DNA of 64,000 nucleotides from JBCCOW01 sp038749105 (GCA_038749105.1 JBCDIM010000005.1:1-64000), one strand, 5' to 3'. Counted from the first letter of the stretch, positions 1-9,033 are shown. The notes: generated from the sequence alone by a model not told the origin. A program made the numbers and translations.

Positions 1-3000
1 CCGCCCACCCCGCCCCGCCGACTCTAACCCCCAACGACCCGCCCCCCGGCCCCCGTTCGCGCCCGGCAAGCCCCGCACGGGCAACGGCTCCGCCTGCCCG
101 GCCGCTCCGTCCTCCCCACCCGCTTCCCCGCCCCCCCCGGCACCCCTCAACGCCAGGTAACGCCGAACCACCTCACGCACATACGCGTTGTCCTCGGCCC
201 GCTGCCGCGCTGCGGGATCCGCCGCCTCCGCGGCCGCCGGCTGCGTCGCCGCCGCTTCCGCCAACGCCGTACGCACCCCCGCACGCACCACCTCCTGCTT
301 CATCGCCAACACATCGCTCGGCCCCGTGCTCCCCACCAGCCCCAACCCCAGACCCGGCCGTTCCTCCAACGCCGCTGCTAAACCTTCTAGCTTCGGCATC
401 GCTTCACCCGACAACACCGACGACCCCGCACCAAACTCCACCCGGCTCAGATCCCCCAACGCATCGCCCCCCGGCACCAGCGACGCCAACAGGTCGAACG
501 GCTTCGACGCGATATCCGTCACCACATTCCCCAGCACCCGCACCACGATCGACGCCACCGAGACGCTCGGGTCGTTCAGATCCCCCGATAGCCCCGGGTC
601 CAGCACGATCTCCCCCCGACGGTTCGTCAGCAGTCCCACCGCCAGCTTCCACGGCAAGTTCATCGCGTCCGGGTGGTCCACCTTCTTCCCAAACCCAAAC
701 CCGTCGATCTGGATCCTCGGCTGCGCCTCGATCTTCCCGTCGATGATGTTCACCGCCCCCTCCGGGAAGCTCAGCGACAACCGACCCCGCCGGATCGGAT
801 ACCCCGTCACCGGGATCGAGAACGCGCTGAAGTCCTTCAACGGCACGCCCACCGTCTCCACCATCAGGCTGTCCGCCTCCACCGGGTCCAGCAGCGGCTG
901 CACCCGCCCGTTCACCTTCACCGTCCCGCGGTCCTGCACCTTCACGTCCACCTCGAGGTCCGCCAGGTCTTCGGGGTGGCTCGACAGGTCTGTTAAACGG
1001 AACCGCAGCTCCCGCGCACTCAGCTCCATCGGCGGGTCCACCGCCGTATCGACGAACCGCCCCGCCCCGCCGTCCACTTCGATCGACATCCCCACTTCCT
1101 GCGCCAGCAGCCACGCCCGCGGATTGCCCCCACCCTCCGCCAGCGTGTTCGGGTCCACCTTCGCCTTGATGTCTAGCACCCGCACCGCATCCGCCGCCGC
1201 CAGCGGGGCGTCGTCGCTGAGCCCGTCCACCTTCAGCCCCATCACCTCCACCGTCCCCTCGTACCCCGCCAACGGCAGGTCCTGACCCGTCGGCTCCAGC
1301 ATGACCTGACCCAACACCGTCAGCTCGCCCGACGACAGCCCCGTCCCCCCCGACTCTTCCAGCGCCGCCGCGACGTAAGGCCCGACCACCGACAGCGGCC
1401 AGCTCTCCAGCTTCACCGCCACGTCCGCCCCCAGATTCACCGCGTCCACCGGGCCCTCCACCGAGAAACGCCCCGTCTCCGCGAACGTCCCCGACACCGC
1501 CACTTGCGTCGCAAACCCGTCCGCGCTCGCGATCGGCCCCGCCTCCACCCCGATCCCCGACACCACAATCTCCGCGTCCGTCGGTGTCGTCTGGTCCGTC
1601 CAACGCAGCGTCTGGTCCTCCACCACCACCGACGCCAAGGCCAGGTCCCACTCCGCCTCCGCTGCGGCCTCCGCCAGCCGCTGCACCGCCAACGCCACGT
1701 CCTCGATCGTCCGCGCCCGCCGCGTCACCTCCTGCCCCATCGCTGAACCGCCCACCCAGACATACCGGCCGTTGAGCGCTCCGCCGACGCCGAACAGCCC
1801 AGCGTCCCCACGAGCCACACGCCCTTCGGCGGGTTGCGTGGCCGGCTGCGTCGCGGGCTGCGTCGCCGCTTCCCGAATGCCCTCGTTCGCCAGCACCCGC
1901 TCCAGGTTCAGACGCCCGTCCGCGCCCATCACCACCGATGCGTCTCCGCCCACCAGCCGCACCGTGTCCCCCGCCACTGAGTGTGCCACCGCGTCCACCT
2001 CGACCCCCAACACCTCGAACAGCGTTAGCGACAGCAGCTCTTGCCCATCCACCAGGCTCGTCACCGCCAGGTCTTCCACCGCGAACCGTTCGAGATCCAC
2101 CGTCAGCTGCCGCGCATCACGCACCGGGTAGAAGACATAGTCGACCCGCAGCGACACCCGGCCCGCCCCAATCGCCGCGTCCGCCATCGTGTCGTAGTAT
2201 GCGTTGTAGACCGACAGGTCCAGTCCATCGACCTCGAGCCGGCCCTGCGAGCTCAGCGGGTCCAGCCGGAAGTCGCCGGACCACGCGAACCGTTCCCCCG
2301 CCGGCGTCGTGGCCTCGAAGCTCAGCGGGTTCTCGCTGTCCGGCACCGACACAAACCCGTCCAGCTGGAAATCGAACGCGAGCGTGTGCTCGAACGGCTG
2401 CTTGAGCGTCCGGTCCTCGAACTTCACCCGGCAACCGCTGACCCGCAGCCGATCGATCCCCAGCTTGATCGGCACCACCGACACCCCCTGCGGCTGCGCA
2501 GCGGGCGGGGGTGGCGGTGCAGGGGCGGGTGCGGGTGCGGGCGGAGGGGCGGGAGGCGCTTCAGCCTCCGGGGCGGTTGCGGGCGTTTCCGGCTGGGTCG
2601 CCGGGGGAGCAGCCTGTGCGTCCGGTTGCGATGTCGGCGTAGCCGGGGGGGCGGGGGGCGTGGGTGGGGCGGGTGGGGGTGGCGGGGGTGCTTTGGGCAG
2701 GGACTCGAGGTTGATCGAGCCGTCTTCGTTGATGCGGACCAAGCCGTAGGGCTTCTCGAGCTCCAGGGCGTCCAGCCACGCCCCCCAGTTCCAGATGGAC
2801 TTGAGCAGCGACGCGTTGACGTACAACCGGTCGAAACGCGCCGCCACCGCCCCGTCGGCCTGCAACACCTCGAACCCCTCCAGCGTCAGCGACAGCACCA
2901 GCGGGTTGCAATCCGAGTCCGCCAGCGTCACCGTCCCGTTGACCCGATCCTGAACCATCGGCAGCGCGATGTACCGCACCAGCACCGGCACCCCAATGAA

Positions 3001-3102
3001 CCCGCCCAGCAGATAGAGCACCACCAACACCGCCGCCGTCACCCCCAACCGCTTCCGCCATTTGCCCCGTTTCGCAACCCGCTCCTGCTTCGCCTCGGCC
3101 AT
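1..3102 (-). CDS. DUF748/AsmA-like envelope protein (3' end cut by window edge)
   Basis: The reading frame opens with ATG at 3102 and stays open to the left edge, so at least 1034 residues are present and the C-terminus is missing. Residues about 15-45 form one hydrophobic membrane anchor after a basic N-terminus. A Pro/Ala/Thr/Gln linker follows (about residues 135-210), then long beta-rich segments. Near the end are the DUF748-type stretches GFGFGKKVDHPDAMNLPWKL and LDPGLSGDLNDPSVSV. AsmA-like proteins are anchored in the inner membrane and span the periplasm; several take part in lipid transport to the outer membrane. A similar role here is inferred. Short TQPA repeats occur in the middle (DNA repeat at 1832-1867). 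It is followed downstream by nothing visible. Confidence 0.8.
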   Translation of the reverse strand, partial: MAEAKQERVAKRGKWRKRLGVTAAVLVVLYLLGGFIGVPVLVRYIALPMVQDRVNGTVTLADSDCNPLVLSLTLEGFEVLQADGAVAARFDRLYVNASLLKSIWNWGAWLDALELEKPYGLVRINEDGSINLESLPKAPPPPPPAPPTPPAPPATPTSQPDAQAAPPATQPETPATAPEAEAPPAPPPAPAPAPAPPPPPAAQPQGVSVVPIKLGIDRLRVSGCRVKFEDRTLKQPFEHTLAFDFQLDGFVSVPDSENPLSFEATTPAGERFAWSGDFRLDPLSSQGRLEVDGLDLSVYNAYYDTMADAAIGAGRVSLRVDYVFYPVRDARQLTVDLERFAVEDLAVTSLVDGQELLSLTLFEVLGVEVDAVAHSVAGDTVRLVGGDASVVMGADGRLNLERVLANEGIREAATQPATQPATQPAEGRVARGDAGLFGVGGALNGRYVWVGGSAMGQEVTRRARTIEDVALAVQRLAEAAAEAEWDLALASVVVEDQTLRWTDQTTPTDAEIVVSGIGVEAGPIASADGFATQVAVSGTFAETGRFSVEGPVDAVNLGADVAVKLESWPLSVVGPYVAAALEESGGTGLSSGELTVLGQVMLEPTGQDLPLAGYEGTVEVMGLKVDGLSDDAPLAAADAVRVLDIKAKVDPNTLAEGGGNPRAWLLAQEVGMSIEVDGGAGRFVDTAVDPPMELSARELRFRLTDLSSHPEDLADLEVDVKVQDRGTVKVNGRVQPLLDPVEADSLMVETVGVPLKDFSAFSIPVTGYPIRRGRLSLSFPEGAVNIIDGKIEAQPRIQIDGFGFGKKVDHPDAMNLPWKLAVGLLTNRRGEIVLDPGLSGDLNDPSVSVASIVVRVLGNVVTDIASKPFDLLASLVPGGDALGDLSRVEFGAGSSVLSGEAMPKLEGLAAALEERPGLGLGLVGSTGPSDVLAMKQEVVRAGVRTALAEAAATQPAAAEAADPAARQRAEDNAYVREVVRRYLALRGAGGGGEAGGEDGAAGQAEPLPVRGLPGANGGRGAGRWGLESAGRGGR
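1832..1867. repeat. Three tandem 12-bp units inside the DUF748 gene
   Basis: Three consecutive 12-bp copies of a GGCTGCGTCGCG-like unit encode repeated ATQP residues on the minus strand. The second and third copies differ at one base; the first has further changes. This is a short coding repeat in a low-complexity linker and could vary in copy number. Confidence 0.7.
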
Positions 3103-3188
3103 GCCCCGGTTATACGACAGGCATCACCCTACGGGCAACACCCGGCGATTCAATTCCGGTCAAAGTTGAGCCTGCGTGGAAAACCGGC

Positions 3189-3716
3189 TCAGCCCAACGC
3201 CTTCACCGCGTCGAGCACCGCCGCGTAGTCCGGCTCCTCCGCGACCTCAGGCACCCGCTGGATGTACCGGATCACGCCCTCGCCATCGATCACAAACACC
3301 GTCCGGGCCAGCAGCCCGATCTCGTCGATCCGCACGCCGTAGGCCTTGCCGAACGCATGGTGCTGGAAGTCCGACAGGCACTCCACCGCCTCAACGCCCA
3401 CAGCCCCGCACCACCGCTTCATCGCCATCGGCAGGTCGACACTCACCGTCAGGATCACCACCCCGTCACCAAGCCCGCCGGCTTCTTCGTTAAACCGACG
3501 CGTCTCGGTGTCGCACACCGGCGTGTCCAGCGAAGGCACGACCGACAGCACGACCGTCTTGCCGGCGTAGTCCGCCAGCGTCTTCACCGACATGTCCAGC
3601 GCCCGCAGCTCGAAGCCCGGGGCCTGGTCACCCACCGACAGCTCCGGACCCACCAGCGTCATCGGGTTGCCTTTGAGGGTCACAGCGTTCGGACGGGTTT
3701 CGAGCGTGGCGGACAT
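3189..3716 (-). CDS. tpx: Thiol peroxidase (Tpx, atypical 2-Cys peroxiredoxin)
   Basis: The 175-residue protein has the usual length for Tpx. It reduces hydrogen peroxide and alkyl hydroperoxides with electrons from thioredoxin in the cytoplasm. The peroxidatic site PSLDTPVCDTET places the catalytic Cys at 68 with Thr65, and C103 in MKRWCG matches the resolving cysteine of atypical 2-Cys Tpx. The start ATG at 3716 is preceded by AGGAG seven bases upstream. Longer in-frame extensions upstream have no Met or ribosome site near them and run antisense to cysK, so they are rejected. It is divergent from cysK, which may link redox defence and cysteine synthesis. A TACACT -10-like hexamer lies at 3766-3771 on the same strand. 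Confidence 0.93.
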   Translation of the reverse strand: MSATLETRPNAVTLKGNPMTLVGPELSVGDQAPGFELRALDMSVKTLADYAGKTVVLSVVPSLDTPVCDTETRRFNEEAGGLGDGVVILTVSVDLPMAMKRWCGAVGVEAVECLSDFQHHAFGKAYGVRIDEIGLLARTVFVIDGEGVIRYIQRVPEVAEEPDYAAVLDAVKALG

Positions 3717-3805
3717 GAGCGTCTCCTGTACAGGGTGCGGGTTGGGGGATCGGTTGAGGTCAGGCAGTGTAGCCCGCCCACACCAGCCGTAGCGGTCTCC
3801 ACGAG

Positions 3806-3834
3806 TTGTCCCCGCCCTGCCGCAGCCATACGAT
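3806..3834 (+). promoter_or_regulatory. Sigma70-type promoter of cysK
   Basis: TTGTCC (3806-3811), a 17-bp spacer and TACGAT (3829-3834) form a good -35/-10 pair. The cysK start lies about 70 bases downstream, leaving a leader of roughly 65 bases. Confidence 0.5.
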
Positions 3835-3905
3835 GCAGATAGGCCGATCAGCCCCTTCCGCCGCCCTTTCCCATCCACCCGCGCCCGACACGTCCGGAGC
3901 CCACC

Positions 3906-4880
3906 ATGTCCACCACCTCCTCCGCCGCCCCCGATGCCGCCGCCCGTCACGGCCACGCCTACGACCTCATCACCGACACCGTCTGCAACACCCCGCTGGT
4001 CCGCCTCCGCAAGCTCGCCCCCGACCACGCCAGGGTCTACATGAAGTGCGAGTTCTTCAACCCCATGGCGAGCGTCAAGGACCGCATCGGCAAGGCCATG
4101 ATCGAGGCCGGCGAAGCCGCCGGGTCCATCACCGCCGACACCCACATCATCGAGCCCACCTCCGGCAACACCGGCATCGCGCTGGCCTTCGTCTGCGCCG
4201 CCAAGGGCTACAAGCTCACCCTCACCATGCCCGAGTCGATGAGCCTCGAACGCCGGGCCCTGCTCCGCGCCCTCGGGGCACACCTCGAGCTCACCCCCGC
4301 CGCCGACGGCATGAAGGGCGCCATCAACAAAGCCGCCGAGCTCGTCTCCCAAGACGACCACGCCTGGATGCCCCAGCAGTTCGAGAACCCCGCCAACCCC
4401 GACATCCACTACCACACCACCGGCCCCGAAATCTGGAACGACCTGGATGGCAAGATCGATGCCTTCATCGCCGGCGTCGGCACCGGCGGCACCATCACCG
4501 GCGGCGGCGGCTTCCTCAAAGACCAGAACCCCGACCTCAAGCTCATCGCCGTCGAGCCCGACACCTCCCCCGTCATCGCCGGCGGAGCCCCAGGCCCGCA
4601 CAAGATCCAGGGCATCGGTGCCGGCTTCATCCCCAAGAACCTCCACACCGACCGCCTCGACGGCGTCGAGTCCGTCTCCTCTGAAGACGCCTTCGAGTGG
4701 GCCCGCAAGCTCGCGGCAGAAGAAGGCATCTTTGGCGGCATCTCCTCCGGCGCGAATGCCTGCGCCGCCGTCCGCCTCGCCTCCCGCCCCGAGATGCACG
4801 GCAAGACCATCGTCACCGTCGCCTGCTCCTTCGGCGAACGCTACATCTCCACCCCCATGTTCGCCGGCTTCAACGGCTAA
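3906..4880 (+). CDS. cysK: Cysteine synthase (O-acetylserine sulfhydrylase)
   Basis: This 324-residue PLP enzyme combines O-acetylserine with sulfide to make cysteine. NPMASVKDR carries the Schiff-base lysine (K58), TSGNTG (85-90) binds the substrate carboxylate, and GTGGTITGGG is the PLP phosphate loop. Length and motif order match CysK/CysM type fold II enzymes. The N-terminus has about 15 extra residues before the conserved ITDTVCNTPLV. It stands alone, with a promoter at 3806-3834 and a REP-like palindrome 28 bases after its stop. It would use sulfide from the siroheme reductase at 12099. A cystathionine beta-synthase-like role is less likely because no extra domain is present. Confidence 0.95.
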   Translation: MSTTSSAAPDAAARHGHAYDLITDTVCNTPLVRLRKLAPDHARVYMKCEFFNPMASVKDRIGKAMIEAGEAAGSITADTHIIEPTSGNTGIALAFVCAAKGYKLTLTMPESMSLERRALLRALGAHLELTPAADGMKGAINKAAELVSQDDHAWMPQQFENPANPDIHYHTTGPEIWNDLDGKIDAFIAGVGTGGTITGGGGFLKDQNPDLKLIAVEPDTSPVIAGGAPGPHKIQGIGAGFIPKNLHTDRLDGVESVSSEDAFEWARKLAAEEGIFGGISSGANACAAVRLASRPEMHGKTIVTVACSFGERYISTPMFAGFNG

Positions 4881-4907
4881 CACCCCCCAAGACGCCCGTG
4901 GTCTTTT

Positions 4908-4933
4908 GTAGCCGCGATGCGACGCATCGCAGG
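4908..4933 (+). repeat. REP-like palindrome, copy 1
   Basis: A GTAG head is followed by CC, arm GCGATGCG, a central A, arm CGCATCGC, one unpaired A, then GG that can pair with the CC. The 8-bp arms are perfect. It lies in the gap between cysK and the sulfatase gene. The layout of a GTAG head plus an imperfect stem resembles REP elements mobilised by RAYT transposases; no RAYT gene is in the window. Confidence 0.75.
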
Positions 4934-4946
4934 TCCGGGCTGTAGG

Positions 4947-4952
4947 TATGCT
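4947..4952 (+). promoter_or_regulatory. -10-like hexamer, likely leaderless start of the sulfatase
   Basis: TATGCT ends seven bases before ATG 4960. No Shine-Dalgarno sequence is present. This supports ATG 4960 over the in-frame ATG at 4948, which overlaps the hexamer. Confidence 0.45.
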
Positions 4953-4959
4953 CTTCGCC

Positions 4960-6420
4960 ATGCCTGCAAACGCTCCTCCACCGAACTTCCTTTTCCTCGT
5001 CTCCGAAGACGTCGGCATCCACCACGGCTGCTACGGCGAGCCCTACGCCCGCACCCCCCGCATCGATCAGCTTGCCGCCGAGGGTGTCCGCTTCACCCAC
5101 GCTTTCACGACCTATCCCGTCTGCGCCCCATCCCGCAGCACCATGGTCACCGGCCAATACCCCTACTCACTCGGCACCCACCTCATGCGGTCCGTGCTCC
5201 TCGACCCACCCCGCCTGTTCACCCACGAGCTCCAGGACGCCGGCTACCACGTCGGCTGGCCCACCAAGCTCGACTTCAACTTTGAGCCCACCGATAACTG
5301 GTGCACCAACACCGTCGCCTGGTGGGAGCATGCCCCACCCACCCCAGCCGATCGCCCGTTCTTCCTCTTCCGTAACTTCGGCGTGACCCACGAGAGCGCC
5401 ATGTGGCGCTCCCCCGAAGAGCAGGCCCGCTCCACGCCCGATGTTCCCGACGCCCTCCGCCATCAAACCAAAGACGCCCCGGTCCCCGCCGACCTGCTCG
5501 ACTGCCCCGAGGTCCGCCATCAGCAAGTCCTCTACCACGATTCACTCACCCAGGCCGACCACGAGATCGGGCAGTGCCTCGACTGGCTCGACACGCACGG
5601 CCTCCGCGACAACACCGTCGTGATCTACCTCTCCGACCACGGCTGCGGCCTACCGCGTCAAAAACGCTGGTGCTTTGACGCCGGGCTCCACCTGCCCCTC
5701 ATCATCCGCTTCCCCGACTCGCCGCAATTCAATGGCCGACAGTCGGCGACCGCCGGAACGACCCGCGACACCCTCGTCTCCTGGATCGACCTCGCACCCA
5801 CCCTCCTCACCCTCGCCGGCGTCCCCGTCCCCGACCACCCCACCCACTACCAGGGCCAACCCTTCCTCAACCCCGACGGCTCGCCACCCACCAACCCCCG
5901 CACCACCGCCTTCGGCGGACGCGACCGCATGGACGCCGCCTTCGACCACGTCCGCTACGCCAGGGATCACGACTACCTCTACCTCCGCAACAGCTTCCCG
6001 CAAATCCCCTACGCCCAACGCAACGCCTACATGGAACAGGCGTCCGCGGTCCACGCGATGCGCGAGGCGAACGCCGCCGGCATCCTGTCCGGCGGTAACG
6101 CCGCGCTCTTCCAACACCCTAAGCCCCCAGAAGAACTCTACCGCCCCGCCGACGACCCCCATTGCGTCCATAATCTCATCGACGACCCCACCCATACGTC
6201 CCACGCCGAGCGACTCCGCGATCAGCTCGACACCCACCTCGCACACGTCGGCGACCTCGGCACCACCGACGAAGCCGACCTCGTCGCCCAGGGCCTGATC
6301 AAAGACCAGATCGAAGCCATGCGCAGCCGCAAAGGCCCCCTCCCCGATCACCTCAAGCTCGGCCCCGACATCAACGCGGTGACCTGGAACGAAGCCGTCG
6401 CCGAATCCGCCAACCCCTGA
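4960..6420 (+). CDS. Type I sulfatase (formylglycine-dependent)
   Basis: The 486-residue protein is an alkaline-phosphatase-fold sulfatase that hydrolyses sulfate esters or N-sulfates. CAPSRSTMVTGQYP places the Cys converted to formylglycine at residue 55. Metal ligands are expected in the N-terminal SEDVG (in place of the more common DDxG) and in LSDHG around residue 225. The overall pattern recalls heparan N-sulfatase-like members, but the substrate cannot be assigned. No signal peptide is visible, so it may act inside the cell or use another route. No sulfatase-maturing enzyme is in the window. It sits between a REP-like element and a lipoprotein gene and has its own leaderless-type promoter. 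Confidence 0.9.
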   Translation: MPANAPPPNFLFLVSEDVGIHHGCYGEPYARTPRIDQLAAEGVRFTHAFTTYPVCAPSRSTMVTGQYPYSLGTHLMRSVLLDPPRLFTHELQDAGYHVGWPTKLDFNFEPTDNWCTNTVAWWEHAPPTPADRPFFLFRNFGVTHESAMWRSPEEQARSTPDVPDALRHQTKDAPVPADLLDCPEVRHQQVLYHDSLTQADHEIGQCLDWLDTHGLRDNTVVIYLSDHGCGLPRQKRWCFDAGLHLPLIIRFPDSPQFNGRQSATAGTTRDTLVSWIDLAPTLLTLAGVPVPDHPTHYQGQPFLNPDGSPPTNPRTTAFGGRDRMDAAFDHVRYARDHDYLYLRNSFPQIPYAQRNAYMEQASAVHAMREANAAGILSGGNAALFQHPKPPEELYRPADDPHCVHNLIDDPTHTSHAERLRDQLDTHLAHVGDLGTTDEADLVAQGLIKDQIEAMRSRKGPLPDHLKLGPDINAVTWNEAVAESANP

Positions 6421-6471
6421 CCCCCACCTACACAACCCGGCGTATCGCAAGCAACGCTCCCAACAAAAACC

Positions 6472-6500
6472 TTGTCCCGCCCAGCACCCCGCGATAGCTT
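6472..6500 (+). promoter_or_regulatory. Promoter with leaderless-type spacing, lipoprotein gene
   Basis: TTGTCC (6472-6477), 17-bp spacer, TAGCTT (6495-6500), then seven bases to ATG 6508. The -35 has the same sequence as the cysK -35. The in-frame TTG at 6472 is part of the -35 and is rejected as a start. Confidence 0.5.
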
Positions 6501-6507
6501 CAACGGC

Positions 6508-7038
6508 ATGCCGCACACGACGCGACCCTGTAACCCCGCCGCCATCGCCGCATGCCTCGTCCTCGGCCTCTCCCCGACCCTGGCCCTCACCGGCTGCGGC
6601 CACCCCCTCGCCCAACGCAGCCCCGTCTGGTGGAACCCCGTCCGCGTCCTCCAAGACAACGACCCCGACCACCGGGACGCCAAGATCCGCCCCGCACCCA
6701 CCGCCGGCGAATACCACCTCGCCCTAGAGTGGCGCGACGGCGAAGACTACACCGCCGCCCGCCTCCACCGACCCGCCGCCACCACCCTCACCAAAGGCCA
6801 GCCCATCGGCTTTACCCGCAACGACGACGGTCAGATCCTTGCCGTCGCCGGCGACTTCTCCCGCGTCCTCACCCCCGGCGAGGGCTTCCACTACGTCTGG
6901 TACAAGAAGGGCACGCCCCTGGGCAACGCCATCACGTTCACCGGCTACAGCGTCGCCCTCGTCGCCGTCGGCACCGCCGTCCTCCTGCTCGACTCGCTCG
7001 ACGATGACGACGACGACCGCTACGCCCACCACCACTAA
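6508..7038 (+). CDS. Predicted lipoprotein with C-terminal membrane segment, function unknown
   Basis: This 176-residue protein starts with a type II signal peptide ending in the lipobox LTGC (Cys at about residue 30). The middle is a soluble region without a recognised domain. A hydrophobic segment (about residues 145-165, FTGYSVALVAVGTAVLLL) is followed by an acidic and His-rich tail, DSLDDDDDDRYAHHH. ATG 6508 is chosen because a promoter fits directly in front of it and the signal peptide then begins at once. It lies between the sulfatase and a sodium symporter, with a REP-like element after its stop. I do not recognise the family. Confidence 0.6.
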   Translation: MPHTTRPCNPAAIAACLVLGLSPTLALTGCGHPLAQRSPVWWNPVRVLQDNDPDHRDAKIRPAPTAGEYHLALEWRDGEDYTAARLHRPAATTLTKGQPIGFTRNDDGQILAVAGDFSRVLTPGEGFHYVWYKKGTPLGNAITFTGYSVALVAVGTAVLLLDSLDDDDDDRYAHHH

Positions 7039-7066
7039 CCCCACCAGCCACAACACACCCCCCGTC

Positions 7067-7092
7067 ATAGCCGCAATGCGACGCATCGCAGG
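7067..7092 (+). repeat. REP-like palindrome, copy 2
   Basis: An ATAG head precedes the same stem as copy 1, but the left arm reads GCAATGCG, giving one mismatch with the right arm CGCATCGC. It sits between the lipoprotein gene and the symporter gene, directly upstream of the latter. Confidence 0.75.
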
Positions 7093-7121
7093 CCGCCCAT
7101 CTGTTACCGTCGAGCGGGTCG

Positions 7122-9008
7122 ATGGCTCACACCCCCCTCCACCCCCTCGATTACTCCATCGTCGCCGCCTACCTCGTCGGCCTCATCGCCATCTCCCTCG
7201 GCGTCGCCCGCAAGGCCGCCCGCGGCACCGACGACTACTTCCTCGGCGGCAAGAAACTCCCCTGGTGGGCCCTCGGCGCCTCCGGCATGTCGTCCAACCT
7301 CGACGCCGCCGGCACCATGACCATCATCTCCCTCATCTACCTCTTCGGCCTCCACGGCTTCTGGATCGAGATGCGCGGCGGCGTCGTCCTGCCCATCGCC
7401 GTCTTCCTCGCCTTCATGGGCAAGTGGCACCAACGCTCCAACGTCATGACCACCGGTGAGTGGATGCTCCTCCGCTTCGGCGATGGACCTCAAGGTCGAG
7501 CCGCCCGCTACACCGCCGCCCTGACTTACCTCGTCATCACCGTCGGCATGGTCGTCTTCTTCCTCGCCGCCGCTGGCAAGTTCCTCGCCGTCTTCGTCCC
7601 CGACGCATGGAACGACCAGCTCATCAACTCGTGGTGGCCTCTCGAAAACCCAGTCCCTACCGCCACCACCTGCGCCGTCGCCATGGCCCTGCTCGCCCTC
7701 GGCTACACCATGATCTCCGGCCTCTACGGCGTCATCTGGACCGACGTCTTCCAAGCCTTCCTCATTGGCGCCGCCGCCATCTACATCTCCATCCTCGCCG
7801 CCACCCACGTCTCTCCTGGGCTTCTTGCCATATGGCCCGGCGGTCAATACAACCAAGTCATTCCACAAATCACCGGAGGACTACACGAGCCTGACTATGA
7901 CCCATCCCTTCAAACATCCTCGTACTGGATGTTTGTTGAGTCTTCAGTCGAGCACTACTCCCCCTTCCTCCTCTTCCTCCTCTTCTGGGCCGGCAAGGGT
8001 ATCCTCGAAGGCCTCGGCGGATCCGGCGGTTCCGCTTACATGGCCCAGCGCTTCTACGCCGCCCAGGACGTCCCCACCGTCAAGAAGCTCTGCATGCTCT
8101 GGACCGTCCTCTTCAGCTTCCGCTGGCCCATGGTCCTCGGCTTCGCCATCCTCGCCATCCACCTCGGCATCGGCAGCAAAGACCCCGAAACCATCCTCCC
8201 CGGCGTCCTCACCTCCGGCCTGATCCCCATCGGCGTAACCGGCCTCATCGTCGCCGCCATCTTTGCTGCTTCGATGTCCACCTTCGACTCCACGATTAAC
8301 GCCGGCGCGTCCTACGCCGTCCGCGATCTCTACAACCCCCTCGCCGAAACCCGCGGCAACACCCCTTCCGAAAAAGCACAGGTCCGCGTCGCCTACCTCG
8401 CCTCCATCCTCATCGTCGCCCTCGGCCTCACGATTTCCCTCACCCTTGCCGACAACATCCTCGGCGTCTGGACCACCATCGTCATCCAGCTCTTCCCCGC
8501 CTTCCTCCTCCCCTTCGCCCTCCGCTGGTTCTGGCACCGCTTCAACGGCCTCGGCTTCACCCTCGGCACCGCCACCGGCTTCGCCGCCGCCTTCTCCCTC
8601 ACCTTCCTCCCCCCACCCCCGGAAGCAGGCCTTCCCGAAACCCTCAGCGTCTTCATCCAGAACAACGTCTACACCGACATCTTCACCCTCTCCACCGTCG
8701 GCCTCGCCTCACTGATCGGCTGCGTCGCCGGCACCTACCTCGCCCCCGCCACCCCCAACGACCAACTGAAACGCTTCTACCACCAGATCAAACCCCTCGG
8801 CCTCTGGCCCCGCGACTGGAAAACCCTCGACCAGCGCGAACACACCGCCGACCTCTTCCGTCTCATCCTCGCCCTCGTCTGGCAGGTCAGTACTTTCCTC
8901 CTCCCCATGACGCTGCTCCTCCACATGTGGACTTCCGCCGCCGTCCTCGCCGCCGTCTTCGCCTTCACCGGCACACTCCTCTTTTTCGACATCCGCCGCT
9001 CCAATTAG
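7122..9008 (+). CDS. Sodium:solute symporter (SSS family)
   Basis: The 628-residue integral membrane protein belongs to the SSS family, which couples sodium influx to uptake of sugars, organic acids or similar solutes. About 13-14 hydrophobic segments are seen, starting with YSIVAAYLVGLIAISLGVA, followed by the typical GTDDYFLGGKKLPWWALG motif. AASMSTFDSTINAGASY (about residues 385-400) matches the conserved segment near the sodium site. The substrate cannot be told. The loop encoded at about 7808-7960 is less GC-rich than the rest and encodes a Gln/Tyr/Ser-rich outer loop. It is followed by an aldo/keto reductase, suggesting uptake and reduction of a sugar-like compound, but the two are not overlapping. 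Confidence 0.9.
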   Translation: MAHTPLHPLDYSIVAAYLVGLIAISLGVARKAARGTDDYFLGGKKLPWWALGASGMSSNLDAAGTMTIISLIYLFGLHGFWIEMRGGVVLPIAVFLAFMGKWHQRSNVMTTGEWMLLRFGDGPQGRAARYTAALTYLVITVGMVVFFLAAAGKFLAVFVPDAWNDQLINSWWPLENPVPTATTCAVAMALLALGYTMISGLYGVIWTDVFQAFLIGAAAIYISILAATHVSPGLLAIWPGGQYNQVIPQITGGLHEPDYDPSLQTSSYWMFVESSVEHYSPFLLFLLFWAGKGILEGLGGSGGSAYMAQRFYAAQDVPTVKKLCMLWTVLFSFRWPMVLGFAILAIHLGIGSKDPETILPGVLTSGLIPIGVTGLIVAAIFAASMSTFDSTINAGASYAVRDLYNPLAETRGNTPSEKAQVRVAYLASILIVALGLTISLTLADNILGVWTTIVIQLFPAFLLPFALRWFWHRFNGLGFTLGTATGFAAAFSLTFLPPPPEAGLPETLSVFIQNNVYTDIFTLSTVGLASLIGCVAGTYLAPATPNDQLKRFYHQIKPLGLWPRDWKTLDQREHTADLFRLILALVWQVSTFLLPMTLLLHMWTSAAVLAAVFAFTGTLLFFDIRRSN

Positions 9009-9033
9009 CCGTTACCAACACGCTTTCTCCTCA

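Noticed and set aside
3189..5018. A 609-residue minus-strand frame joining Tpx to sequence antisense to cysK
   Set aside because: Only the last 175 residues match a family and have a ribosome site; the rest is a shadow of cysK in a GC-rich genome.
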